The notes: generated by a model not told the origin, from the sequence alone. A stretch of 56,630 nt of DNA from Anaerolineae bacterium (GCA_026645945.1 JAPKMO010000011.1:1-56630); one strand, 5' to 3'; shown: positions 42,739 to 53,362, numbered from the stretch's first letter. Numbers and translations are program-made.

Positions 42739-42871
42739 TATCCAGGACTCCAATGTGGTTAAAGCTGCCTTGAGCAAACGCGCTCTATTATACGAAGCGC
42801 CTTGTTTTCCGAGTAGTGGGGACGCAAAACGGAAGCGGCGCAGTTTTAGCATTTTTACTCTGGCCTGCTGC

Positions 42872-42900
42872 TTGTCGGGTGTTTCGGTCTGATATACAAT
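42872..42900 (+). promoter_or_regulatory. Candidate promoter of the RND transporter gene
   Basis: TTGTCG (42872-42877), a 17-base spacer and TACAAT (42895-42900) lie 121 bases before the RND start. The leader is moderately long. The rest of the 283-base divergent gap shows no other clear site. Confidence 0.4.
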
Positions 42901-43021
42901 AGTTCGGTTGGTGAAAATTAGAACTTTTTCGCACCCAACAATTATTTCTTGCTGCGTGTTCGTCCGCAGCAATTTTATTGAGGCTGTTCACGACCGATCT
43001 CAGTAAGGGGTAGTATACCGG

Positions 43022-46000
43022 ATGAAATCACTCTTCAGCCTGTTTACACGGCTTTCGTTACGTTTTTACGTTGTAACGCTGGTGCTGGTCGCTGTTTTTG
43101 TGGCCCTGGGCGTAATCGCCGTCACGCAGCTTCAACAGGAACTTCTGCCTCCCATCGAGTTCCCTCAAACCGTCATTCTGACCCAGGCTTCGGGCATGTC
43201 CAGCGAAGAAGTCCTGAGCCTGCTCACCCAGCGGTTGGAAGATGTTCTGAGAAACATCGAAGGCATCGTAAACCTGGAGTCCACAACCACCGGGGCTTTC
43301 GGCAGCGTCATCATCGCCCGCAACGATTTCGGCCCGAACCAGGAGCGCCTGCGGCAGAGCATCCGCGATGCGCTGGACAGCGTATGGCTGCCGCAGCGCC
43401 GCATTCAGCCCCCGGCAGGCCGTAATGCTCAGGAGTTCGCGGCGTCGCTGTTGAGCGATCTCGAACCCGGCGTCCTCATTTACCTGCACGAAAAAGACCC
43501 CAATTTCCTGTTCCAGCTTTCGCCGGATGTCTGGAGCGTTTTGTCGGATGATACAGCCCGCGCCCTGCTCAATTATCTTGCCGCGCAGGTCGAGAAAAAT
43601 GAGTCCACCCAGAACGCCCTGCAAAATCTGGTCGAGCAGGCGATTGTACCGCAGCTTGAAACGCTCGATGTCGTAGCTCGCGTGTCCGTCAGCGGCGGCC
43701 AGGTCCTGCCCGGCGAAGCAAACGGACAGGTGATGGTTTCACAGGCCAGCACCGCGCCGCAAAGCCTGCTGCTGCAACTGTCGCCAGAAGTATGGGCAGT
43801 TGCTTCGGCCAAAGTGGGTTTCAGCGGCGCATTAGACGGCAGCGCGGTCGAAGCCTTCCGGCAAACGACGGTCGAAATACCGACAGCACCCCCGGCGCTT
43901 CCGACAAGCTGGCAGATGGATCATTTCAGCGATGCCAGCGATCTGCTGGAGATGCGTTCGCTCACCCGAACAGTGGCGGCTGCGCTTAACGCCTTTTATA
44001 CGGAAGGTCGGCTTGTCGGCGCGCTCGGCCAGACGAATGATTTGACGCCGGAAATTATCAACCAGATGCTGGCAATTCAGCCCTCCCTGGTGAATTATTT
44101 CGAGGCCGAACACCTGGCCGCCATGTCCCCGGATGTATTTGACGCGCTGCCGGACGAGTTCATCGCCAACCTTGATGGTTTTACCCGTGACGAACTGGCC
44201 GCAAAAGCCCTGGCGGAAAACATCACCGGCGAAATCCTGGAGGCCAAACCGGTAGATTTGCCCGCCCCCTGGCGCATTTCGCCGCCGCAGTTGGTGACCT
44301 TCAGCTTCGACGACATCCCGCTTGCCAGCTTCAGCATCTTTAACACCGGCGAACTGCTGCTCGAAACCGCTGCCGCCAATTCACCGGGCGCGGCTGCCAC
44401 CTCGAATACCGACCCGGAAGCCACCCCCGCACCGGAAGCTGCTTCGGTCACAAACACAAATATTCCCGAAGGCCCGGCGCTGCCCCCGGTTTTCGGCCTG
44501 ATGGGGACATTCCTCGGTTTTGAGCTGAACACCGCCGATGATCTGATCGGCATTAAACTGCCGGAGTCGGCGGCGGCGCAGTTTGGGGGCAGCACATCCC
44601 TGCGCGCGGCGGATCTGTTCAATTTTCTGATGCTGCTGCGCGATCCGAGCGCCCTGCCTCCCGGCGTCGAACTGCCGCCGGTGGTGAGCAGCATCAACCC
44701 CAATGCCCTGATCGGCAGTATCAGTGCCGATGCAATAACCTTCGTTGCCGAATATGACCCGACTTTCCTGCCCAGCCTGTCGGCAGATGTATACGAAGCC
44801 TTCTCCGATGCGGTCTTAAAACAACCACAGATCGCCCCCCCCCTGGCCGATGTGTGGGACACCCTAGCCGGACGTCCACAGTTTGCGGCGCGCCCCCTGC
44901 GCAACGCCGCCGACATCCTGGCGATTGGAAACGGCAAAGCCTCGGCGGTGCTGAACACCATCAACGCGACCACCCCGCAGGAATTTGCTGGTTACGAGGT
45001 GCGCCTGTTCGACAGCCTCACACCGGCAACTGTGCGCTACTTCGCACTTCAGGAACCTGGCTTTTATACCAATCTGGATGCTGCCGTCCTTAAAAAGTTC
45101 GCGCCTCAGGCGCTGGCGCTGCTGCCGGAGGATGTTCTCGAAACCCTGGATGCGGCTGTAGCCGACGACCTGCGCGCTATCGCCGACGGCAGGCAGGAAT
45201 CAGCCGCGCAGCAGTTAGCGTCCCTATATACCACCGACCTTCCCCCCGCCGACCCCGCCGCGCCGCCTATCAATCCGCAGTGGGCGTTCGTCGGCGATTT
45301 TTACGGTATTGAGCTGGATACTGCCGACGACTTTTACCGCTTCCCGGAGAGTTTCCCCTTCCCCACGCCTAGCGCATTTATGAACAGCATCTTCTCCAGC
45401 CCGCAGGGCATATCCTTCGCGCCTAATCTGTTCGGCAACCTGAGCGTGGAAGCCGCCGAGTACATCCTCTCCCGCGACCCCAAAGCGCTGGACGACCTGG
45501 TTCCAGACGCGCTTCAACTCATGCCGGAAGACGTTCTGGCCGTTCTACCCTCGGAACTGCGGGAACGCGCCGAAAACGGTAACGACACCTTCAAACCCAC
45601 CAGCAGCGTGACGCGCACCAACGGCAGTAACAGCCTGCTGGTGACGGTTTACAAAGCCGCCGGGTCGAACACGGTAGCGGCCTTCCATAACGTTAAAGAC
45701 CTGCTGACGGAAATAGATGAACGCAACGACAGCATCAGCACCTCAGTGGTTTTCGAGCAAAGCAGCTTCATCGAAGAATCGATCAGCGGCGTGGCGCGCG
45801 AAGGCGGCCTGGGCGGTATTTTTGCCGTCATCGTCATCCTGGTTTTCCTCAGCGCGGGGGTCTGGGCGGCAGGCGCGCGCCGCATCACCGGCCTTGTGCT
45901 GATCGGTATTTTTCTGGCGGCGCTGCTGGTCGTCGTGCTGTCCGGCCTTGAAGCCGCCGGCGGCGATTTCGGGCTGGCTTTCCAGCAGGCGGACCCGGTC

Positions 46001-47941
46001 GTGCGCGTGATGTTGATGCTTGGCGCGCTGGTCGGCCTGCTGATTTTTCTGTGGCCGGGACGCCTGCCCTACCCGGCCTGGCGCAGCACGCTGGTAGTTG
46101 CCATCAGCATCCCGCTGTCGCTGGCGATGGCGCTGGCCGTCATGCACTGGGTGCCGCCTTTTGTCCACGAAATACTCGCCCCGGCGGCGGAAACTTCGGC
46201 GCTGATGGCCTTCCTCATCCGCCTGTTTCCATCCAGCGTAACGCTGAACATCATGACGCTTTCGGGGCTTACGGTAGCGATTGGCCGCGTGGTGGACGAC
46301 TCCATCGTCGTGCTGGAAAACATCTTCCGGGAGATGCAGACCGGCGCGGATAAACGCCAGGCCATCATCACCGGCACGCGCGATGTATCCGTCGCCATCT
46401 TCTCGGCAACGGTCATCACCGTCGTGGTATTCCTGCCCCTAGGTTTAACCGGCGGCATCATCAGCGAGTTTTTCCTGCCGTTTGGCCTTGCCGTAACCTA
46501 CGCGCTGATGTCATCGTTTATCGTCGCCATCACGGTCGTGCCGGTGCTGGCCTACCTGTTTGTCAATCAGAAGGAAATTGAGGCCGAAGGACACGAAGGC
46601 TGGCTGGAGCGCCTGTATCTGCCGGTGCTGCGCTGGTCACTGGCGCGCGGCGCTAACCGCCTGATCGTGTTGGGCGCGGCTGCTGTCAGTTTTGCCATCG
46701 GTATGCTGCTGTTCGCCACCCGCCCCACCACTTTCCTGCCGGAGCTGGGCGAACCGCAGATCGGCGTCAGCATCAACCTGCCGTCTGGAACAAAAATACT
46801 CGAAACGAACGACAAGGTAAGACAACTTGAAGCTTTCATCGAAACGTCCATCCCCGATGAAGAACGCAAAAACATCCAGACGACAATCGGCAGCGGCAGC
46901 GCCAGCCTGGAAACGATGGTGTTGGGCGGCGGCGGCATCAGCGAAAACGTCGCCAGCATCACCATCGGCATCGAATCGCGCGATCAACTGGATAGCTGGG
47001 CGCAGCGCATTCGTGCGGAAGCCGAAACGATCTTCGGCAAGGAGAATGTAACCGTCTCGGCGGCTTCGATCAGCGAACAGGGTTTCGGCGGCTTCGCCAT
47101 CGTGCTGGCCGGCCCGCAGGAAGAACTGGCGGCCATCAACCAGCAGGTCATTGATACCCTCAACGGCATTCCAGGGCTGACGAATGTCACCAGCAATCTT
47201 CAGCAGGTCGGCGGGGGCGGCGACAGTGACGGCCCAACAACCTTTATCCGTATTGACGGCGAATCGGCAGTGCGCTTCACCGGCGAGCTAGAAACCGAAA
47301 ACACGCTTGGCGTCACCCGCGAAGCGATTGAAGCTATTCAGGCCATGCCCAACCTGCCGGCCAGTATCAAGGTCAGCCAGGGGTTTGAAAGTGAACTGCA
47401 AACCGAAGGTTTCCAAAGCCTATTTGTGGCAATGGGCATCGCTATCGTGATCGTCGTTATTGTCCTGGTTTTCACGTTCGGCTCGGTCGTCCACTGGCTG
47501 GACATTATCCTCAGCATTGCGGTCGCCCCGGTCGGTGCGGCGGTGCTGCTGGCGATCACCAACCGCGTTTTGGGCATCTCGGCTATGATCGGTCTGCTGA
47601 TGCTGATCGGCATCGTCGTGACCAACGCCGTCGTGCTAATAGACCGGGTGCAGGCCAACCGCCGCGAACGTAAGATGGGCGTCCGCGATGCCTTAATCGA
47701 GGCTGGTGGCCGCCGCCTGCGTCCCATCCTGATGACCGCGCTGGCGACCATTTTCGCGCTCGTTCCGCTGGCGATTGGCCTGTCCAAAGGCGCGATTATC
47801 GCCGCCGAACTCGGCACAGTGGTCATCGGCGGCCTGTTCAGCAGCACACTGCTGACGTTAATCGTCGTGCCGGTGGCCTACAGCCTGCTCGCGCCGGCTC
47901 ATAAACGCATGATGGGGTTGTTGGGACGTAAGGAGGATTGA
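43022..47941 (+). CDS. Giant RND-superfamily (AcrB/MMPL-like) transporter with repeat-containing loop
   Basis: A 1639-residue proton-driven exporter, about 600 residues longer than AcrB. Helix 1 is at about 14-37. The first extracytoplasmic loop runs to about 928 and holds degenerate repeats of about 100 residues (approximately 290-390, 488-600, 612-715 and 752-850). Each repeat ends in a block like LSPDVxxxLPxxVL, and two carry GxELxTADD. The RND core follows: VVFEQSSFIEESISGV, helix 4 with GRVVDDSIVVLENI (the proton-relay Asp pair at about 1092-1093), a second loop (about 1240-1410) and helices to the end with LIGIVVTNAVVLIDR. Two extra helices (about 957-975 and 993-1011) interrupt the usual helix 2-3 link. 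No membrane-fusion or TolC partner is nearby. Confidence 0.85.
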   Translation: MKSLFSLFTRLSLRFYVVTLVLVAVFVALGVIAVTQLQQELLPPIEFPQTVILTQASGMSSEEVLSLLTQRLEDVLRNIEGIVNLESTTTGAFGSVIIARNDFGPNQERLRQSIRDALDSVWLPQRRIQPPAGRNAQEFAASLLSDLEPGVLIYLHEKDPNFLFQLSPDVWSVLSDDTARALLNYLAAQVEKNESTQNALQNLVEQAIVPQLETLDVVARVSVSGGQVLPGEANGQVMVSQASTAPQSLLLQLSPEVWAVASAKVGFSGALDGSAVEAFRQTTVEIPTAPPALPTSWQMDHFSDASDLLEMRSLTRTVAAALNAFYTEGRLVGALGQTNDLTPEIINQMLAIQPSLVNYFEAEHLAAMSPDVFDALPDEFIANLDGFTRDELAAKALAENITGEILEAKPVDLPAPWRISPPQLVTFSFDDIPLASFSIFNTGELLLETAAANSPGAAATSNTDPEATPAPEAASVTNTNIPEGPALPPVFGLMGTFLGFELNTADDLIGIKLPESAAAQFGGSTSLRAADLFNFLMLLRDPSALPPGVELPPVVSSINPNALIGSISADAITFVAEYDPTFLPSLSADVYEAFSDAVLKQPQIAPPLADVWDTLAGRPQFAARPLRNAADILAIGNGKASAVLNTINATTPQEFAGYEVRLFDSLTPATVRYFALQEPGFYTNLDAAVLKKFAPQALALLPEDVLETLDAAVADDLRAIADGRQESAAQQLASLYTTDLPPADPAAPPINPQWAFVGDFYGIELDTADDFYRFPESFPFPTPSAFMNSIFSSPQGISFAPNLFGNLSVEAAEYILSRDPKALDDLVPDALQLMPEDVLAVLPSELRERAENGNDTFKPTSSVTRTNGSNSLLVTVYKAAGSNTVAAFHNVKDLLTEIDERNDSISTSVVFEQSSFIEESISGVAREGGLGGIFAVIVILVFLSAGVWAAGARRITGLVLIGIFLAALLVVVLSGLEAAGGDFGLAFQQADPVVRVMLMLGALVGLLIFLWPGRLPYPAWRSTLVVAISIPLSLAMALAVMHWVPPFVHEILAPAAETSALMAFLIRLFPSSVTLNIMTLSGLTVAIGRVVDDSIVVLENIFREMQTGADKRQAIITGTRDVSVAIFSATVITVVVFLPLGLTGGIISEFFLPFGLAVTYALMSSFIVAITVVPVLAYLFVNQKEIEAEGHEGWLERLYLPVLRWSLARGANRLIVLGAAAVSFAIGMLLFATRPTTFLPELGEPQIGVSINLPSGTKILETNDKVRQLEAFIETSIPDEERKNIQTTIGSGSASLETMVLGGGGISENVASITIGIESRDQLDSWAQRIRAEAETIFGKENVTVSAASISEQGFGGFAIVLAGPQEELAAINQQVIDTLNGIPGLTNVTSNLQQVGGGGDSDGPTTFIRIDGESAVRFTGELETENTLGVTREAIEAIQAMPNLPASIKVSQGFESELQTEGFQSLFVAMGIAIVIVVIVLVFTFGSVVHWLDIILSIAVAPVGAAVLLAITNRVLGISAMIGLLMLIGIVVTNAVVLIDRVQANRRERKMGVRDALIEAGGRRLRPILMTALATIFALVPLAIGLSKGAIIAAELGTVVIGGLFSSTLLTLIVVPVAYSLLAPAHKRMMGLLGRKED

Positions 47942-47973
47942 GCCAAGGCGGGCTTTTGCCGGTATAAAAATAA

Positions 47974-48000
47974 AGGGGCGAACCGCTGTGGTTCGCCCCT
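47974..48000. terminator. Terminator/hairpin repeat between convergent RND and SPT-like genes
   Basis: Perfect 11-pair stem AGGGGCGAACC / GGTTCGCCCCT with loop GCTGT. On the minus strand it is followed by TTTATTTTTATA, so it is a good terminator for the SPT-like gene. It shares the GGGGCG core of the hairpin family. Confidence 0.7.
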
Positions 48001-48012
48001 GCCTCGTTCTGA

Positions 48013-49233
48013 TTACCCCGTTGGTGTCGCTGTCGATTTTGTGGGGATTAAATCCAGCCGTTCGCCTACAACTTTGAAGGCTTGCAGCGCCCGGTCCAGA
48101 TGTTCCTTGCGGTGCGTGGCCGTGTAACTCGTGCGTAACAGCCCGGCGTTGGGCGGCGTCCCCGGTGGGACAACCGGATTGGTGTATACGCCTTCCTCGA
48201 TCAGCGCATTCCACGCCAGCGCGACGGTAAAATCTGCCCCCAGGATGACCGGGATAATAGGCGTGTTGCTGTTGCCGGTGTTATACCCCAGTTCATTAAA
48301 GCCTTTCCGCATGTACTCAGCATTATCCCATAGGTGTTCAACATGCTGAGGTTCGTTCTCCATAATGTCCAGCGCCGCCAGCACCGCTGCCGCCTGGGGG
48401 GCGGGCAGCGCCGCCGAAAAGATGAGCGCACGCGCTTTGTGTTGGATGTAATAGCAAATATCGGCATCCCCGGCGATAAAACCGCCGATGGAAGCGAAGC
48501 TTTTGCTGAATGTCCCCATCACCAGATCAACCTCATCTATCAGGTTGAAATGCGCCGAAGTACCCCGCCCGTTACCGGTTACGCCGATGCCGTGCGCGTC
48601 ATCCACCATGATGCGCGCGCCGTACTTTTTGCAGATTTCAACGATTTCCGGCAGCGGCGCGATGTCGCCGCCCATGCTGTAAACGCCATCCACGATAACC
48701 AGTTTGCCGGCAGAATCAGGCAGTTTGCTCAAAACGTTTTCCAGGCTGCCAACATCGTTATGCCGGAAGCGTTTCATCTCGCCCTGGCTCATGGTACAGC
48801 CATCCACGATGCTGGCATGGTCATCTTTGTCTATAATGACAAAATCATCCTTGCCGACCACTGATGAAATCGTGCCTACATTAGTCTGATAACCGGTGGA
48901 GAACACAACCGCCGCTTCTTTACCGACGAACTTCGCCAGCCGCCGCTCCAGCTCAAGGTGCAGTTCCAGCGTGCCGTTGAGGAAACGCGACCCGGTGACG
49001 CTCGTGCCAAAACGTTCAATCGCTTCAATCGCCGCACGCCGGACGCGCGGATCAGTCGTCAAACCCAGGTAGTTGTTCGACCCCAACATGACGACATCCT
49101 TACCCTCAAAGGTGGCGGTCACACCCTCCGAGTCGCTGAGGGCGCGGAAGTAAGGATACATACCGACCTCGGTGGCTTCTTTGGCGCGCCGAATCGTGTC
49201 GTCAGTTTTTACCTTATTAAACAGATCAGCCAT
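48013..49233 (-). CDS. Alpha-oxoamine synthase, serine palmitoyltransferase-like
   Basis: A 406-residue PLP enzyme that condenses an amino acid with an acyl-CoA. PLP Lys244 is in GTFSKSFASIGGF, the ring-stacking His139 in DKDDHAS, and the Asp that binds the pyridine nitrogen in MVDDAHGIGV. The blocks GSRFLNGTLELHLELERRLA and NPVVPPGTPP recall the bacterial serine palmitoyltransferase branch (Bacteroidetes type) more than KBL or BioF. Glycine C-acetyltransferase remains possible. No acyl-carrier, ceramide or biotin gene is adjacent. It is transcribed alone. Confidence 0.8.
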   Translation of the reverse strand: MADLFNKVKTDDTIRRAKEATEVGMYPYFRALSDSEGVTATFEGKDVVMLGSNNYLGLTTDPRVRRAAIEAIERFGTSVTGSRFLNGTLELHLELERRLAKFVGKEAAVVFSTGYQTNVGTISSVVGKDDFVIIDKDDHASIVDGCTMSQGEMKRFRHNDVGSLENVLSKLPDSAGKLVIVDGVYSMGGDIAPLPEIVEICKKYGARIMVDDAHGIGVTGNGRGTSAHFNLIDEVDLVMGTFSKSFASIGGFIAGDADICYYIQHKARALIFSAALPAPQAAAVLAALDIMENEPQHVEHLWDNAEYMRKGFNELGYNTGNSNTPIIPVILGADFTVALAWNALIEEGVYTNPVVPPGTPPNAGLLRTSYTATHRKEHLDRALQAFKVVGERLDLIPTKSTATPTG

Positions 49234-49271
49234 AAAACGGCCCCCTTATCACTTCACTTACCATGCTCGAA

Positions 49272-49302
49272 CCTCCGCCAGCGCAGTTTCGCCGGTCGGA
49301 GG
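49272..49302 (-). promoter_or_regulatory. Leader hairpin upstream of the SPT-like gene
   Basis: CCTCCG / CGGAGG arms with a partly paired interior lie 39 bases before the start codon on the minus strand. It may be a 5' leader structure. The plus-strand side is followed by CGTTTTTAAA, so it could also stop plus-strand read-through. A weak call. Confidence 0.25.
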
Positions 49303-49519
49303 CGTTTTTAAATGACCGGACATGTTATGCTATAACACGGGTCGGGGTCTCAAGATTTGGGAGACAGACTACGAATAAGATTCTGGAAGTGTAACAGAAT
49401 TGTGGCCGTGTGCCAACTATTCGTTTTGCGCCAAAAGCCGGATAAAACTTGCAAGGCGCACCCACCTATGGTTAAAATGAACGCATGGTTTGTATTCCTG
49501 CGAGCGGAGATTGTTAAGA

Positions 49520-49753
49520 ATGTCTTCACTGACCGTGCGTCGTCTGGCTGTCTGGGCTGTTTCATTGGTATTGGGCTTCGTCATCTCCTGGTTGATTATC
49601 ACCGTAGGTTTTCCGATCCTCCTGCCAAGCGCCCGCAGCATCACCATTCAGGATTACGGTTATATTTATTTCCTGGTCACCATGATCCCGATTTCACTGG
49701 TGTTCGTCATCTGGCTGGATGCGCTGATGAACACCAAGATTCTGCCGGATTAA
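49520..49753 (+). CDS. Hypothetical small two-helix membrane protein
   Basis: A 77-residue protein from ATG 49520. It has two membrane segments (about 11-32, AVWAVSLVLGFVISWLIITV, and 46-66) joined by a short loop and ending in DALMNTKILPD. A weak GCGGAG site precedes it. I do not recognise the family. The 286 bases before it show only the hairpin described above and a weak TTGCAA-17-TTAAAA promoter-like pair (49449-49477). Confidence 0.6.
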   Translation: MSSLTVRRLAVWAVSLVLGFVISWLIITVGFPILLPSARSITIQDYGYIYFLVTMIPISLVFVIWLDALMNTKILPD

Positions 49754-49818
49754 CATCCGCAAAAACATTTTCACCGAATGGCGTAAAATCTGGGGGCGGG
49801 TTTTCAACCTTCCCCCAT

Positions 49819-50618
49819 TTAATTTGCGTTCAAGAGGGACGCCAGTCCCCCCGGCCCGGTTCCGCCATGTACGCGGATGCGCGGCATCTCCAGGCGGTTG
49901 TCGGTCGTATGCAGCGCCCCCCGCTGGGTCGTCACCGCCCGCCAGATCGGAAGCTGCCCCACCACTTGCAGCGTCATCGCATCATAATGACCGACCGGAT
50001 ACGAAAGAATATGGCTTGTCTGGCCGGTGTAGGCGGCCAAGCTTTCCAGGCTGCCGAGCAGTTCGTAGACCAGGAAATCGTAATCGCGCCCGCGTAAATC
50101 AACATGATTTTTCGTATGGGACTCCATGCTCATCCCGGCATCGGCCATCTCGCGGATTTGCGCCCAGTTGACATAATCGGCGCGGTTTGCGTCCGCCAGC
50201 GCCGTGATGATAAAAAACGTCCCGGTAAAACTATAATCCCGCAGCGCCGGCAAAACGTTGAGATAATGGTCAATATAGCCATCATCGAAGGTCAGAATGA
50301 CCGGCCTGGACGGCAGTAGGGAGCCGGTCAGCAGCGCCGCGTCCAGATCATAAAATGAAATGGTGCTGTAGCCCTGTTCTTTTAGATAAGCCAGATGCGC
50401 CCGAAACAAATCCGGCGTGACGGTCAGTTCGCGGCGAATGTCGGCGGCAGACTGCTGACATAGTGATACATCAGCACCGGCACACGAACACGCCGCAGCG
50501 TGCCATCCCAGATAGGCGCTGTTCGCTGAACGTCGGCCAAAACCGGCAAAACGGGGCTGCCACCGCCTATACTTGCCAGAACCACTACCATCGCTGCAAC
50601 TATCCATTTGTGTATCAT
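49819..50618 (-). pseudogene. Polysaccharide deacetylase, frameshifted
   Basis: A NodB-type carbohydrate esterase 4 in two frames. The N-terminal piece (ATG 50618) has a signal peptide and VRVPVLMYHYVSSLPP. The reading frame must then change near 50440 to continue as DIRRELTVTPDLF, with LTFDDGY (metal-binding Asp pair), GTFFI, MESHTKNH (metal His) and LSYPVGHYD. One missing base in the CTGCCGCCGACATTCGCC stretch would restore a single protein of about 265 residues. Either a real mutation or an assembly/sequencing error. The intact form would be exported and act on N-acetyl groups of cell-wall or extracellular glycan. Confidence 0.8.
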
Positions 50619-50641
50619 AAGAAGCCAACCAGCTTAGAGTT

Positions 50642-50711
50642 TATCCGTAAACCTACCAGACAGTGGGCTTAAGCCCACTGTTCTGCTAGCAGATCAATCG
50701 ATTTACGGATA
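50642..50711. repeat. Nested 70-bp palindromic element
   Basis: Outer arms TATCCGTAAA (50642-50651) and TTTACGGATA (50702-50711) enclose a perfect 20-base palindrome centred on CTTAAG (50661-50680), with an imperfect middle arm (CTACCAGA against TCTGCTAG). It lies between the deacetylase start and the mevalonate operon. A small non-coding mobile element (MITE) or a large operator are possible. No obvious target duplication is seen. Confidence 0.6.
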
Positions 50712-50859
50712 GATACTTAATGTTCACAGGCAAACGCCTTGTTTTCCAGCATACAAGTCTCGCCAGCAAACGTCAACCGGGGGCTTTCGGCAGAGGATGC
50801 GGCAGCAAACCCGATCTGGCTCATGAAACTCTCAGCGTTTGTGCCGTTTTTCACCAATC

Positions 50860-50893
50860 CTGATAGCTTTTGAAAGATTCGTCATGCTAAATT
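50860..50893 (+). promoter_or_regulatory. Shared motif and likely promoter of the mevalonate operon
   Basis: CTGATAGCTTTTGAAAG (50860-50876) matches 54616-54632 at 15 of 17 bases. In both places GCTA-type -10-like sequence (TAAATT at 50888-50893) follows 12 bases after the TTGAAA/TTGATA core. The HMG-CoA reductase ATG is 7 bases further, with no ribosome site, so the transcript may be leaderless. Spacing is too short for a standard sigma-70 promoter. Confidence 0.45.
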
Positions 50894-50900
50894 GTGTCGC

Positions 50901-52186
<1,286 letters not shown>

Positions 52187-52190
<4 letters not shown>

Positions 52191-52213
52191 GGGCGAGTTT
52201 AGAAACCCGCCCC
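52187..52213. repeat. GGGGCG hairpin repeat at the HMG-CoA reductase stop codon
   Basis: GTAGGGGCGAGTTTAGAAAC then CCGCCCC: GGGGCG/CGCCCC and GTTT/AAAC stems with one mismatch. Same spacing and nearly the same bases as 41156-41182. Being inside an operon, it may tune mRNA stability more than end transcription. Confidence 0.6.
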
Positions 52214-52241
52214 CGGCAAAACAAATCTGAGGACAAAGCGT

Positions 52242-53327
52242 ATGTCTGTAAACCGAATGAACCCCCTCAACCAGAATTTTCTGATGCACCCTGACCGGCA
52301 GGTGGGCATCATTGGTTACGGCGCGTATGTGCCGCGCTACCGGCTGCCGGGCGTGGAAATCGCCCGCGTGTGGACGAACGGCCTGGGCGGCAGTCCGGTC
52401 AAAGAAAAAGCCGTCGCCGGGCTGGACGAGGACGTAACCACCATGTCCATCGAAGCGGCGCGCAACGCTCTGGCGCGCGCCCGCATTGACCCACTCGACA
52501 TCCGCGCCGTATGGGTGGGCAGCGAAAGCCACCCCTACGCCGTCAAACCGACCAGCACCATTGTTGCCGAAAGCATCGGCACATCGCCGAACATCACCGC
52601 CGCCGACTGGGAGTTCGCCTGCAAAGCCGGGACAGAAGCGGTGCAGGCTTCAATCGGTTTGATCGGCAGCGGCATGGTGGGTTACACACTGGCAATCGGT
52701 ATGGATACCGCGCAGGGCCGTCCTGGCGATGCGCTCGAATATACGGCGGCCTCCGGCGGCGCGGCCTATATCCTCGGCCCGGCGAACGAAGCCTGCGCAG
52801 TTTACCAGGGCAGCTACAGTTTTGTGACCGATACGCCCGATTTCTGGCGGCGTCCCGGCGAGGAATACCCCAGTCACGGCGACCGCTTCACCGGTGAGCC
52901 GGCTTATTTCCACCACACCCTTTCGGCGGGGCAAACGCTGCTGGAACAGATGGGGACGACTGCCGCCGATTACACCTTCGCCGTTTTTCACCAGCCGAAC
53001 GTAAAGTTCCCTTCGCGCGCGGCGGAGATGTTGGGCTTTAAACCGGAACAATATAAGACCGGCCTATTATGCGGCGAAGTCGGTAATGTTTATTCCGGCT
53101 CGTCCATGCTCGGTCTGACGGCCATCCTGGACATCGCCCAACCCGGCGACCGGATTCTGATGGTCAGCTACGGCAGCGGCGCGGGTTCGGACGCTTTTGA
53201 CATCCGCGTGACCGACCGTATTACCGAGGTGCAGAAACTCGCGCCGACTACCCGCGATTATATCAACCGCCGCACGCCGATTGATTACGCGACCTACGCC
53301 CGCTACCGGGGCAAGCTCAAGGATTAA
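52242..53327 (+). CDS. Hydroxymethylglutaryl-CoA synthase, archaeal type
   Basis: A 361-residue thiolase-fold enzyme that condenses acetyl-CoA and acetoacetyl-CoA. The nucleophile Cys127 is in [11 protein letters not shown], the general-base Glu in [12 protein letters not shown], the His250 in FHQPNVKFP, and the CoA-side GSGAGSDAF is present, so it looks active. Size and motifs match the archaeal HMG-CoA synthase that forms a complex with thiolase and DUF35 protein. ATG 52242 follows GAGGAC by about 9 bases. Confidence 0.92.
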   Translation: MSVNRMNPLNQNFLMHPDRQVGIIGYGAYVPRYRLPGVEIARVWTNGLGGSPVKEKAVAGLDEDVTTMSIEAARNALARARIDPLDIRAVWVGSESHPYAVKPTSTIVAESIGTSPNITAADWEFACKAGTEAVQASIGLIGSGMVGYTLAIGMDTAQGRPGDALEYTAASGGAAYILGPANEACAVYQGSYSFVTDTPDFWRRPGEEYPSHGDRFTGEPAYFHHTLSAGQTLLEQMGTTAADYTFAVFHQPNVKFPSRAAEMLGFKPEQYKTGLLCGEVGNVYSGSSMLGLTAILDIAQPGDRILMVSYGSGAGSDAFDIRVTDRITEVQKLAPTTRDYINRRTPIDYATYARYRGKLKD

Positions 53328-53338
53328 ATACAATCCGT

Positions 53339-53362
53339 AGGGGCGCAAGGCCCTGCGCCCCT
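53339..53362. repeat. GGGGCG hairpin repeat after the HMG-CoA synthase gene
   Basis: Perfect 9-pair stem AGGGGCGCA / TGCGCCCCT with a 6-base loop, starting 12 bases after the stop and preceded by GT as in the other copies. Intercistronic position. Confidence 0.6.

Noticed and set aside
42739-42972. 78-codon N-terminal extension of the Gfo/Idh/MocA protein
   Set aside because: The Rossmann motif starts directly after ATG 42738 and the extension overlaps the divergent promoter region.
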